From positions 1 to 15,193 of the forward strand of contig JAXJVS010000158.1 of NCBI GenBank assembly GCA_036308445.1: a stretch of DNA of 15,193 nucleotides, read 5' to 3'. Source of the DNA: MGBC113645 sp036308445 (GTDB lineage: Bacteria; Bacillota_I; Bacilli_A; Erysipelotrichales; Coprobacillaceae). This document shows, one piece after another, positions 6,240 through 13,199 of the stretch (within the stretch, counting starts at the first letter, position 1; each line of letters begins with the position of its first letter). Made by a program: the position numbers and the translations under genes. Below the pieces are notes generated by a model, which saw only the letters and a list, made by a program, of their open reading frames with translations, was not told the origin of the DNA and did no database searches.

Positions 6240-6998
6240 TTATTTAATCCCAAACACTTCTTTGGCATTAAATGTTGTGATTCTAGCAACGTCTTCTACG
6301 TCCATTTCTTTTAGCTGAGCTATTTCCTGGGCAATATACACAACATTTGCTGGCTCATTCAACTTTCCTCTAAATGGGTGAGGTGTTAAATAAGGACAGT
6401 CTGTTTCGATCAACAAATGATCTATACCAATTGCTTTCGCAACCTCCTTTGGTACTTTTGCATTCTTAAATGTCACTGGACCAGCTAAAGATATCTTAAA
6501 TCCTATTTCAATATATCTTCTAGCCATTTCAACAGATCCACTATAACAATGCATAATGCCATAATGTGCTGCATCTCTTAAGATGTTATAAGTATCCTCA
6601 TAAGCATCTCTAGCATGAATAACAATTGGTTTATTATATCTTTTAGCTATTTCTATTTGTTTGATAAACACATCTTTTTGTTTATCAGAAGGAACATCTT
6701 TCCAATAATAATCTAAACCAATTTCCCCTAATGCAACAACTTTTGGGTCTTGTAATAATGTTTCAATTTCCTTTAAATCTTCATCTGTAGTATCTAAACA
6801 ATCATTAGGACTAATCCCCACAGTTGCATAGATAAAAGGATATTCATGCGCAATCTGTACAGCTTTTCTAGAAGACTCTAAATTATACCCAGCAACAACA
6901 ATATGAGAAACATTATTTTGTAATGCTCTTTCTATATATATGTTTCTTTGTTCAAATAATTCTGTACTATTTAAATGCGTATGTGTATTGAAATACAT
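6240..6998 (-). CDS. tatD: TatD family metal-dependent deoxyribonuclease
   Basis: Cytoplasmic metallo-hydrolase of the amidohydrolase-fold TatD/YabD family, acting as 3'-5' DNase in studied members. 252-253 residues from the ATG at 6998, the usual length. Metal ligands are visible: H6 and H8 (NTHTHLN), E92 (GEIGLDYYW), H128 (VIHARDA), H150 (IMHCYSG) and D200 (IETDCPYL). The frame is open upstream to a TTG at 7025, but that codon lies upstream of the predicted transcription start, and the ATG has the SD GGGTGAT. It is followed without gap by the 3D-domain gene, as in Bacillus (yabD-yabE). metG/metS, usually just upstream in Bacillus, is absent, and the promoter sits directly in front of the gene. 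Confidence 0.94.
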   Translation of the reverse strand: MYFNTHTHLNSTELFEQRNIYIERALQNNVSHIVVAGYNLESSRKAVQIAHEYPFIYATVGISPNDCLDTTDEDLKEIETLLQDPKVVALGEIGLDYYWKDVPSDKQKDVFIKQIEIAKRYNKPIVIHARDAYEDTYNILRDAAHYGIMHCYSGSVEMARRYIEIGFKISLAGPVTFKNAKVPKEVAKAIGIDHLLIETDCPYLTPHPFRGKLNEPANVVYIAQEIAQLKEMDVEDVARITTFNAKEVFGIK

Positions 6999-7015
6999 AT
7001 CTATCACCCGGGTGC

Positions 7016-7044
7016 ATAATAACAAACTTTTTTATTTTTGTCAA
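7016..7044 (-). promoter_or_regulatory. Promoter of the tatD-3D protein operon
   Basis: Minus-strand consensus -35 TTGACA (7039-7044), 17-bp spacer and extended -10 TGTTATTAT (hexamer 7016-7021). Transcription would start near 7009, inside the GC-rich palindrome CACCCGGGTG (7005-7014), leaving a leader of about 11 bases that contains the SD. Confidence 0.8.
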
Positions 7045-7122
7045 ATTTCTAAACGGTTTTTTTACATATTTTTCAAAATTTATTGCATATTTCCACACTT
7101 TTTTTATATTAACACCGTATTT

Positions 7123-7141
7123 ATTTGTTTAAATAACAAAT
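7123..7141. repeat. Small inverted repeat upstream of tatD
   Basis: ATTTGTT-TAAAT-AACAAAT, 7-bp arms around five bases, about 80 bases upstream of the tatD -35. It is in very AT-rich DNA, so chance is possible; an operator or a remnant terminator are the alternatives. Confidence 0.25.
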
Positions 7142-7166
7142 TTTTATCATAAGAAGTACACATTTA

Positions 7167-7259
7167 TTACATATTGTCATACTCATATAAGATAACAAAA
7201 GTATTGCCTAAAGATGTAAAAATATACATAAACTGTAGCATAACTTGAGAGAACTTCAT
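7167..7259 (-). CDS. Possible 30-residue ORF (doubtful)
   Basis: ATG (7257-7259) preceded by AGGAG three bases away, reading MKFSQVMLQFMYIFTSLG and ending ...EYDNM at TAA (7167-7169). Moderately hydrophobic. It lies after the terminator of the padR operon and has no promoter of its own that I can see. The rest of 7045-7287 shows no other gene. The short SD spacing and lack of transcription signal make this weak. Confidence 0.2.
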   Translation of the reverse strand: MKFSQVMLQFMYIFTSLGNTFVILYEYDNM

Positions 7260-7283
7260 TCACTCCTGATTGTAGTCTATAGT

Positions 7284-7330
7284 AAAAAGGTAAGTATCTT
7301 GTGTCCTTTGACACTAAAAGATACTTACCT
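7284..7330 (-). terminator. Terminator of the padR-DUF2812-microprotein operon
   Basis: Perfect 13-bp stem AGGTAAGTATCTT / AAGATACTTACCT, topped by a second 5-bp stem GTGTC / GACAC with a CTTT loop and a three-base bulge. On the minus strand it is followed by TTTTT (plus 7284-7288). It lies 37 bases past the microprotein stop, so that ORF is inside the transcript. Confidence 0.85.
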
Positions 7331-7366
7331 CCTTAACAATCATTTTCGTATACTTCACTTTAGATA

Positions 7367-7459
7367 TTATTTATACTCTGAAAAAAATGCACAAGAAATT
7401 GCAGTAAATAATCCTAATATTATCCATGGTAAAGCAGCACTCATAAATTCATTAATCAT
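7367..7459 (-). CDS. 30-residue single-pass membrane microprotein downstream of DUF2812
   Basis: ATG at 7457-7459 begins one base after the TAA of the DUF2812 gene (TAA-T-ATG), with AGG (from AGGTTAGG) eight bases upstream. The peptide reads MINEFMSAALPWIILGLFTA, continues with a few more hydrophobic residues, ends FFSEYK, and stops at 7367-7369. Residues about 8-25 form one membrane helix, with a proline and tryptophan at its start. It sits between the DUF2812 gene and the operon terminator, so it is transcribed with padR. The ALPWI.LGL pattern reminds me of small unnamed peptides in gut Firmicutes, but I cannot name a family. A possible partner of the membrane part of the DUF2812 protein; function unknown. 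Confidence 0.65.
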   Translation of the reverse strand: MINEFMSAALPWIILGLFTAISCAFFSEYK

Positions 7460-7460
7460 A

Positions 7461-7994
7461 TTATTTGCCTAACCTCTTCTTATAATCTACATACTTAATA
7501 GCAAAATTAATAAATATCACTAAATAAATAATAATTAATACCATAAACATATAGAATATAATATTATTTAGACTAAATTGAGCAATAGTTTGAGGTATAA
7601 GAATACAGAAAAATATTACTATTAAAGGAATTAATCTTCCCTTAAAAACACGATTCATCATCTCTAAACGAGAATCATCATCACAAAATATACTTTCATT
7701 CTCTTTCATTTCACTAGCAGGCTTTCTAAAATAGCTATAACCCATGAAATCCATTAAGTATTCCCATCCACAATCATTAAACATCTGTACATATTCCTGT
7801 TTTTCAGAAATTCCCTCCTGATTATAATCTAACTGATAAACAACATTCTCCGGTTCACATTTTACAAAATGATATACACCTAAACCTGTGACTTTCACAA
7901 ACTTCCATCCTTGCTTATGTCTTTCTTGAAGATATAAAGCTTCTTTTTCATATTCCATAATATTAAAATATCTAAATTCTTTCTTAGTTTCCAT
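7461..7994 (-). CDS. DUF2812 domain membrane protein
   Basis: 177 residues. The soluble N-terminal DUF2812 domain (about 6-95) shows its usual marks: EKEALYLQERHKQGWKF, YQLDYNQE, Y..MFNDCGWEYL and YFRKP. Two membrane helices follow (about 120-138 and 143-166) and a short basic tail. DUF2812 genes are commonly found after PadR regulators in Firmicutes, and here the start overlaps the padR end by 11 bp, giving translational coupling. The protein probably sits in the cytoplasmic membrane with the domain inside. Its biochemical role is not known; PadR pairs often respond to antibiotics, phenolics or envelope stress, so a stress-linked function is a guess. A 30-residue membrane microprotein gene starts one base after its stop. 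Confidence 0.9.
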   Translation of the reverse strand: METKKEFRYFNIMEYEKEALYLQERHKQGWKFVKVTGLGVYHFVKCEPENVVYQLDYNQEGISEKQEYVQMFNDCGWEYLMDFMGYSYFRKPASEMKENESIFCDDDSRLEMMNRVFKGRLIPLIVIFFCILIPQTIAQFSLNNIIFYMFMVLIIIYLVIFINFAIKYVDYKKRLGK

Positions 7995-8310
7995 TATTTA
8001 TATCCTCCATCGCATTTCTATATAAGCGTTTAATACGTTTTAACTCTAGATTTAAAACTTCTTCACCCAATTCAGTAATAACATATATTTTTCTCTTATC
8101 TTCTTCTCTTACAAATTCAATAAGCCCATCCTTTTCCATCTTTGATAAACTTCCATACATCGTTCCCGGACTCAATCTAATTTCACCATCAGTCATCTTC
8201 TCAACCATCTGTACTATTCCATAACCATGATTAGCTTTCTGTAAACATAATAAAATATAGAAACCTGTCTCTGTCATAGGAACATAAACTTTCTTTATAT
8301 GTGCATCCAT
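7984..8310 (-). CDS. PadR family transcriptional regulator
   Basis: 108-residue winged-helix repressor of the short PadR type (PadR-s2-like). The DNA-binding domain covers about residues 10-80, with ANHGYGIVQMVEKMTDGEIR, LSPGTMYGSLSKMEKDGLI and the wing REEDKRKIYVITELG; a short C-terminal helix serves dimerisation. The ATG at 8310 has SD AGAGGTG with a six-base spacer. It is first in an operon with the DUF2812 gene. Two near-identical dyads in its promoter, one between -35 and -10 and one just after the start of transcription, indicate autorepression. The inducing ligand is unknown. Confidence 0.94.
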   Translation of the reverse strand: MDAHIKKVYVPMTETGFYILLCLQKANHGYGIVQMVEKMTDGEIRLSPGTMYGSLSKMEKDGLIEFVREEDKRKIYVITELGEEVLNLELKRIKRLYRNAMEDINNGN

Positions 8311-8326
8311 GTCTTCACCTCTTTAT

Positions 8327-8345
8327 TATATCGCAGTGTGATATA
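8327..8345. promoter_or_regulatory. PadR operator 2 (downstream of the -10)
   Basis: TATATCG-CAGTG-TGATATA, a 19-bp dyad with six of seven arm positions symmetric. It covers the early transcribed region of the padR operon. Its centre is 33 bp (about three helical turns) from operator 1. The near-identity with operator 1 and the location argue for binding by the PadR encoded next to it. Confidence 0.65.
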
Positions 8346-8357
8346 TCTTGCACCCTT

Positions 8358-8386
8358 AGTATATCGTACTGCGATATACTTGTCAA
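8358..8386 (-). promoter_or_regulatory. Promoter of the padR operon
   Basis: Minus-strand -35 TTGACA (8381-8386), spacer exactly 17 bp, -10 TATACT (8358-8363). The -35 lies directly after the T-run of the terminator belonging to the upstream NERD gene. The spacer is filled by PadR operator 1. Confidence 0.85.
8360..8378. promoter_or_regulatory. PadR operator 1 (within the promoter)
   Basis: TATATCG-TACTG-CGATATA, a perfect dyad with 7-bp arms around five bases. It overlaps the -10 and most of the -10/-35 spacer, so binding would block RNA polymerase. The same 19-bp layout occurs before the second padR gene at 14391-14409. Confidence 0.72.
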
Positions 8387-8416
8387 TATAAAAAGTTGTC
8401 TTATTCAGACAACTTT
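8387..8416 (-). terminator. Intrinsic terminator of the NERD gene
   Basis: Stem AAAGTTGTCT / AGACAACTTT (10 bp) with a five-base loop; on the minus strand the run TTTTTATATT follows. Two bases of the NERD gene stop codon lie in the stem. Confidence 0.85.
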
Positions 8417-9098
8417 ATAATACTTTCATTATTTTCTTTATATCTTTCTTAGATAATGATTGTTTCTGATTATTTATTCTATTTAATAATTCTTTACTAT
8501 CAGTTATTATTTTTTTATCTTTACATTCAATAGATTTAGCTTTATTAAAAAATACACAACCTTCTATATATGTATCAATATTATTTTCTTTTAATATTGA
8601 ATTTAATATTTTCATTTGATGTGTTAATTGTTTAACTGGATTTTTTACTTCTTTAGTTTCTTGAGTTTTATACTGTTTCCATTTTACATCATCATACTTT
8701 CCTTTAATATTACCACTATAATTCTTAACTTCAACAATGAATAAACCTTTTTCACTTATACATAAATAATCAATCTCACTCTTATTTTGATTATAGGTAA
8801 TAGGCACATTAGAATAAATCGTTATATCTTTTAATTGTTTTAATATTTGTTTTACTTCTTTTTCACCATCTATCCCAGCTTTTACAATCTTATATTTCTG
8901 ATATAGCTTATAAGTATTATAAAAAGCAAAGACAATCAAAATTAACCCTGATATCTTACCTAATACACCTATATCATCAAATACAAACATATAAAAGCAT
9001 ACTAGCAATAAAGAAAACATAAAAACAGTAAAAGTAACAGAAAAAACTCTATTCTTCTCCTTAATTAAAGTTTTACTTCTAGACCTGATCTTGGCCAT
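8415..9098 (-). CDS. Membrane-anchored nuclease-related domain (NERD) protein
   Basis: 227 residues. Basic start, two membrane helices (about 18-38 and 47-63), then a cytoplasmic NERD domain (about 75-180). The domain has the PD-(D/E)XK-type nuclease core: IDGEKEV (E79), SEIDYLCI (D110), VEVKNYSG (E123, K125) and a following NPVKQLTHQ (Q157, Q161). The tail is lysine-rich. NERD proteins are thought to handle DNA or RNA, and some lie in mobile or defence contexts, but no role is proven for this type. The ATG at 9098 has a strong SD (GGGAGG). Only about 17 bases separate it from the T-run of the prs terminator, so it may depend on read-through or on a promoter inside the prs end. It has its own terminator. 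Confidence 0.88.
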   Translation of the reverse strand: MAKIRSRSKTLIKEKNRVFSVTFTVFMFSLLLVCFYMFVFDDIGVLGKISGLILIVFAFYNTYKLYQKYKIVKAGIDGEKEVKQILKQLKDITIYSNVPITYNQNKSEIDYLCISEKGLFIVEVKNYSGNIKGKYDDVKWKQYKTQETKEVKNPVKQLTHQMKILNSILKENNIDTYIEGCVFFNKAKSIECKDKKIITDSKELLNRINNQKQSLSKKDIKKIMKVL

Positions 9099-9113
9099 AA
9101 TTTCCTCCCAAGT

Positions 9114-9139
9114 AAAAAAGATGTATTTCTACATCTTTT
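9114..9139 (-). terminator. Intrinsic terminator of glmU-prs
   Basis: Stem AAAAGATGTA / TACATCTTTT (10 bp) with a stable GAAA tetraloop on the minus strand, followed by TTTTTT. Two bases of the prs stop codon form the foot of the stem. Confidence 0.9.
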
Positions 9140-10088
9140 AGAAATTGTATTGTTTGAAAATGTCACTTACTGGTAAGTCATTTTCAATGTTTTCAATAGT
9201 ATGAGCTAATAAATCAGCAACAGTAACTTGAACTAATTTATCAAATTTCTTTTCTTCTGGAATAGCAATTGTATCAGTAATAACAACTTCTTCTGCACAA
9301 CAACTTTGTAATCTTTCACAAGCAGGTCCAGATAATACACCATGAGTACAAGCAATATAAACTGATTTAGCACCTTTTTCCATTAATACATTAGCACCAG
9401 CACAAATAGTACCTGCAGTATCAATCATATCATCCACTAAGATACAGTTCTTTCCAGCTACATCTCCGATAATTCCCATAACTTCAGCAACATTTGGTTT
9501 AGGTCTTCTCTTATCAATAATAGCAATTGGACAATCTAATCTTTCAGATAATTTTCTAGCACGTACAGCTCCACCATGATCAGGAGAAACTACACATAGA
9601 TCTGATATTCCTTTTTCATTAAAATATCTATATAATAAAGGTAATGCTTCCATTTCATCGACTGGAATATCAAAGAAACCTTGAATCTGTCTAGCATGTA
9701 AATCAACTGTAACAACTCTATCAACACCAGCAACTGATAATAAATCAGCAACTAATCTTGAAGTAATTGGTTGTCTTGGTTTAGCCTTTCTATCTTGTCT
9801 AGCATATCCAAAATATGGAATAACAGCAGTAATTTCTCTAGCAGAAGCTCTCTTTAAAGCATCTGTTAAAACTAAGATTTCCATTAAATTTTCAGTAACA
9901 GGATTAGATGTAGATTGTACAATATATACATCTTTACCACGTACTGATTCTTCAATTTCAACTAAGATTTCACCATCAGCAAAATGATGTACTCTTGATT
10001 TTCCTAATTCTGTTCCTAAAGTTTTACACATAGCTTTTGCTAAATCTTGACTAGCTGATAAAGCAAATACTGTAATTTTATTTTTCAT
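9138..10088 (-). CDS. prs: Ribose-phosphate pyrophosphokinase (PRPP synthetase)
   Basis: Makes 5-phosphoribosyl 1-pyrophosphate from ribose 5-phosphate and ATP, feeding purine, pyrimidine, NAD, histidine and tryptophan synthesis; cytoplasmic. 316 residues, the normal class I length. Visible motifs: FADGE (37-41), YFGYARQDR (92-100, ATP flexible region), signature VDLHARQIQGFF (128-139, H131), KRRPKPN (193-199), and the PRPP-binding loop ILVDDMIDTAGT (216-227). The gene follows glmU by 12 bases, as in Bacillus (gcaD-prs), with GGGGTAAGG as SD. A strong terminator sits on its stop codon. Confidence 0.98.
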   Translation of the reverse strand: MKNKITVFALSASQDLAKAMCKTLGTELGKSRVHHFADGEILVEIEESVRGKDVYIVQSTSNPVTENLMEILVLTDALKRASAREITAVIPYFGYARQDRKAKPRQPITSRLVADLLSVAGVDRVVTVDLHARQIQGFFDIPVDEMEALPLLYRYFNEKGISDLCVVSPDHGGAVRARKLSERLDCPIAIIDKRRPKPNVAEVMGIIGDVAGKNCILVDDMIDTAGTICAGANVLMEKGAKSVYIACTHGVLSGPACERLQSCCAEEVVITDTIAIPEEKKFDKLVQVTVADLLAHTIENIENDLPVSDIFKQYNF

Positions 10089-10100
10089 ACCTTACCCCTT

Positions 10101-11498
10101 TTATTTCTTTTTTTGTAGTTCTTCAAATTTCTTCATACGACGTTCTTCTAGAACTTTACTATATCCTTCTTTATTCACTTGTTTTGCTCTTGCAATACCC
10201 ATAGCATCTTCTTCTACATCTTTAGTAATTGTAGAACCAGCAGCTATAAAAGCATTCTTCTTAACTGTTACAGGAGCAACTAAGTTAGAATTACATCCAA
10301 TAAATGCATTATCTTCAATCTTAGTTAATGATTTATTCTTTCCATCATAGTTAACACTAATTGTACCACAACCAATATTAACATTTTCTCCAACAATAGC
10401 ATCTCCAATATAAGTTAAATGAGCAGCTTTACTTCCCTTACCAAAATCAGCCTTCTTCATTTCAACAAAGTTACCCATATGCACATTTTCATGAATATGA
10501 CAATGAGTTCTAAGTCTAGCATAAGGCCCGATATCAGTACCACTTTCAATAATAGAATCACTAATAACTGAGAACTTAATTTCTACGTTATCTTTAATAG
10601 TGACATTTTCAAATTCACAATATGGTCCAATATGACAATTAGCACCAATAACTGTCTTTCCTTTAATAATACATCCTGGTTCAATAGTTGTTTCTGGACC
10701 AATAACAACATCTCTACCAATATAAGTATTGTTAATATCTATAATATTAACCCCATTTAATAAATGTTCTTTATTAATTCTTAACTTAAGCATTTCAGTA
10801 GCTTCTGCTAATTGAACACGATCATTGATTCCACCAACTTCATTGAAATCTTCAATCTTATAAGCATCTACTTTTAAACCATCTTCATTCATAATACCAA
10901 TAACATCAGTAATATAATACTCATTTTGAGCATTATTATTAGTAACTTTACTTAAAGCATTAAATAATGCTTTATTATCAAAGCAATATTCACCAACATT
11001 CATTTCAGTAATATGACTTTGAGATTCTAATAAATCCTTAAATTCTACAATTCCAGTAACCTGACCATCTTCCTTAATAATTCTACCAAAAGGTAATGAT
11101 AAATCACAATCACAACTCATAACAGTTCCTTGATTACCATTATTTTTATGGTATTCAATTAAACCTTGAAGAGTTTCTTTTCTAATTAATGGTGCATCAC
11201 CATTTAATACAATTGTAATTCCTTCTTTATCTTTCAATAAATCATTAGCTTGTAATACAGCATGACCAGTACCTAATTGTTGTTCTTGATGAACAAATGT
11301 AACACCATCAACAAGATTTTTCACTTGCTGTGCTTCATGTCCTACAACTACGATTGTTTCATCTACACCCATAGTTTTTAATTCATCAACAACATGATTA
11401 ATCATAGGTTTATATAAAACTTCATGTACAACCTTAGGTTTATTAGACTTCATACGAGTCCCTTTACCTGCAGCTAAAACAATTGCATAGATTTTCAT
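10101..11498 (-). CDS. glmU: Bifunctional UDP-GlcNAc pyrophosphorylase / glucosamine-1-phosphate acetyltransferase
   Basis: Acetylates glucosamine 1-phosphate with acetyl-CoA and then transfers UMP to give UDP-GlcNAc, the precursor of peptidoglycan and wall polymers; cytoplasmic trimer. 465 residues. The N-terminal uridylyltransferase domain (about 1-230) has LAAGKGTRMKS (8-18), QQLGTGHA (73-80) and NGDAPL with D101. The C-terminal left-handed beta-helix (about 250-440) shows hexapeptide repeats (I-G-x-x-x-x), KFSVISDSII, YARLR and the catalytic base H360 in AAHLTYIGDA. The ATG at 11498 has SD AAGGAG. First gene of the glmU-prs unit, with an extended -10 promoter of its own behind the ispE terminator. 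Confidence 0.98.
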   Translation of the reverse strand: MKIYAIVLAAGKGTRMKSNKPKVVHEVLYKPMINHVVDELKTMGVDETIVVVGHEAQQVKNLVDGVTFVHQEQQLGTGHAVLQANDLLKDKEGITIVLNGDAPLIRKETLQGLIEYHKNNGNQGTVMSCDCDLSLPFGRIIKEDGQVTGIVEFKDLLESQSHITEMNVGEYCFDNKALFNALSKVTNNNAQNEYYITDVIGIMNEDGLKVDAYKIEDFNEVGGINDRVQLAEATEMLKLRINKEHLLNGVNIIDINNTYIGRDVVIGPETTIEPGCIIKGKTVIGANCHIGPYCEFENVTIKDNVEIKFSVISDSIIESGTDIGPYARLRTHCHIHENVHMGNFVEMKKADFGKGSKAAHLTYIGDAIVGENVNIGCGTISVNYDGKNKSLTKIEDNAFIGCNSNLVAPVTVKKNAFIAAGSTITKDVEEDAMGIARAKQVNKEGYSKVLEERRMKKFEELQKKK

Positions 11499-11522
11499 AT
11501 TTATTCTCCTTTTATCGCCCTT

Positions 11523-11531
11523 ATTCTAACA
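11523..11531 (-). promoter_or_regulatory. Extended -10 promoter of glmU-prs
   Basis: TGTTAGAAT on the minus strand (hexamer 11523-11528) lies about 25 bases before the glmU ATG. The position 17 bp upstream falls in the T-run of the ispE terminator and has no good -35, so the TG extension must carry recognition. Confidence 0.5.
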
Positions 11532-11543
11532 AACTTTCAAATC

Positions 11544-11593
11544 AAAAAAAAGGGGGTAAGAGAAAATAATTAACATTTCCTTATCCTTTTTTT
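11544..11593 (-). terminator. Probable terminator of the rsmA-yabG-ispE operon
   Basis: Imperfect hairpin: the A-run and GG at the ispE end pair with CC and a T-run; inside, TAAGG-AAA pairs with TTTCTCTTA around an AT loop. On the minus strand CCCCC is followed by TTTTTTTT. The ispE stop codon lies in the stem. The internal loop makes it weaker than the other terminators. Confidence 0.55.
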
Positions 11594-12429
11594 AATATTT
11601 TAGACTTTCTTACGAAATAATATTTATTTTTAAAATAATTATAACTTAAATCTAGCTTCTCTTTATCTCTCGTAATTCCAAACACACAAGAACCACTACC
11701 TGACATCAAAGCACCATCAAATCCCCACTTTTTCATATCCTTTTTTATTTCTTCTATCTCTGGTACCATTTTAATTGAAGGAGCTTCTAAAGTATTACCA
11801 AGACTCTTAATAACTTGATCATAATTATCATTCATAATTCCTTCTTTCATACCTTCAATATTAGGATGAACAGCATGAGGTATATCTAAAGCTTTAAATG
11901 ATTTAGCTGTAGAAACACCTTTCTTAGGTTTTACTAACAATAAATAACAATCAAAATCACTATCAATAAAATCTAATTTCTCACCAATACCTTTTACAAC
12001 AGCTAATCTTTCATAAACACAAAAAGGAATATCAGCCCCTACCTCTTTACCAATTTCTGCTAGTTTTTCATAACTTAATTTCAAATGAAACATCTTATTC
12101 ATTGCTTTTAATACAGCAGCACCATCGGCACTTCCACCTGCTAGACCTGCTTGAGTAGGAATATGTTTATAAATATGAATCTGTACACCTTTATTAATTT
12201 GATATCTATCAATCAATATCTTAGCAACTTTATACATAATATTGCGTTCATCTGTAGGCATTTTATAATTATTACTTGTAATTACAATACCTTCATCAAT
12301 TTCCTCAATATAAATCAAATCATGTAACTCAATAGGTGCCATAATCATCTCTAAATCATGATAACCATCTTCTCTTCTTCTTACAACATCTAATGCTAAA
12401 TTAATCTTTGCATAAGCTCTTACTTTCAT
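11581..12429 (-). CDS. ispE: 4-(cytidine-5'-diphospho)-2-C-methyl-D-erythritol kinase
   Basis: Fourth enzyme-level step of the MEP isoprenoid pathway: ATP-dependent phosphorylation of CDP-methylerythritol. Cytoplasmic GHMP kinase, 282 residues (usual 280-290). Visible: AKINLALDV with K8, the ATP-binding GHMP motif PTQAGLAGGSADGAA (91-105), the catalytic region GADIPF with D133, and the C-terminal GHMP motif ALMSGSGSCVFG (about 241-252). The ATG at 12429 has GGAGG five bases upstream, inside the end of yabG, and begins one base after the yabG stop. It is last in the rsmA-yabG-ispE operon. Confidence 0.97.
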   Translation of the reverse strand: MKVRAYAKINLALDVVRRREDGYHDLEMIMAPIELHDLIYIEEIDEGIVITSNNYKMPTDERNIMYKVAKILIDRYQINKGVQIHIYKHIPTQAGLAGGSADGAAVLKAMNKMFHLKLSYEKLAEIGKEVGADIPFCVYERLAVVKGIGEKLDFIDSDFDCYLLLVKPKKGVSTAKSFKALDIPHAVHPNIEGMKEGIMNDNYDQVIKSLGNTLEAPSIKMVPEIEEIKKDMKKWGFDGALMSGSGSCVFGITRDKEKLDLSYNYFKNKYYFVRKSKILKKG

Positions 12430-12430
12430 A

Positions 12431-13174
12431 CTAACCTCCTATTGGAAAAATCCTTCTTGCAACTCCTTTAGTATCAATACCTCCCATACCACCTTGTTTA
12501 TGAGAAGTCTTATCAATAATCTTTTCAATATCCACATAATTCTTTACATTCTCACTAGCAATCAAACTCGCAATATAAACAGGATCTAAAGCATGTATAT
12601 TCAATCTCTTAGGACTAGATGCAAAATTAGCACCAGAAACTAATAACATCTCATAATAAGACTGACATGCTCCAGCAATAATAATTAAAGCATCCTTATC
12701 ATCTTCATATATTCTTGCTTTCCTAATAGCTTCTACATAATCTAAAGAATGCTGATAATTATGAATATTCTTTCTATCTTTATCTTTTCTTAAAGCATCA
12801 TGACCAGTTATAACCAATATCTGTGGTTTATGTTTCTCTAATAAAGGAATAATCTTATCTTTCATTTCATCTTCTTTCACATAATAACAATCTGCTCTCA
12901 TAGATAACTCTTTATATTTTCTCTCACATAACTTCAGATACTTTTCATCACCATCTAAATGTAATATCTTACCTTTAAGCATTGGTTCATTTTTAATCGA
13001 AAAATGATCTTCATCCAATCTAACATCACTTAACTCTAAATCATCTAATTCACTATCAGCAATCAACCTTAACTCAATACCTCTTAAATAATAAATACCA
13101 TCCTTAATATCTATAATCTCAAAAATAATATCCTTATTATATTTCTTTCTAACAACATAATCTCCAATATTCAT
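12431..13174 (-). CDS. yabG: Sporulation-associated cysteine protease YabG
   Basis: Peptidase family U57. In Bacillus it trims coat proteins and SpoIVA under sigma-K; in C. difficile it processes germination proteins. 247 residues, shorter than B. subtilis YabG (about 290). The N-terminal KOW-like part (NIGDYVVRKKYNKDIIFEI) is followed by the catalytic domain: H125 in VITGHDA and C170 in IIAGACQSYYE, the positions expected for the His/Cys pair, plus ASSPKRLNIHALDPV and KQGGMGGIDTKGVARR near the end. SD GGTGAT precedes the ATG at 13174. It lies 25 bases after rsmA and one base before ispE, so it shares their transcript. Its presence implies a spore-forming lineage. Confidence 0.95.
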   Translation of the reverse strand: MNIGDYVVRKKYNKDIIFEIIDIKDGIYYLRGIELRLIADSELDDLELSDVRLDEDHFSIKNEPMLKGKILHLDGDEKYLKLCERKYKELSMRADCYYVKEDEMKDKIIPLLEKHKPQILVITGHDALRKDKDRKNIHNYQHSLDYVEAIRKARIYEDDKDALIIIAGACQSYYEMLLVSGANFASSPKRLNIHALDPVYIASLIASENVKNYVDIEKIIDKTSHKQGGMGGIDTKGVARRIFPIGG

Positions 13175-13199
13175 GATATCACCATAATATGATATGCAA

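Noticed and set aside
6940..7152. Plus-strand open frame of 70 codons spanning the tatD start and its upstream region
   Set aside because: Phe/Ile-rich readout of AT-rich DNA crossing a clear minus-strand promoter; no SD.
7167..7180. TTACA-TAT-TGTCA, resembling the BceR-like dyad
   Set aside because: The spacer is three bases instead of four, and no promoter or transport gene lies next to it.
7245..7472. Plus-strand open frame of 75 codons
   Set aside because: It runs through a strong terminator stem and opposite the microprotein ORF; residue make-up is not protein-like and no SD is present.
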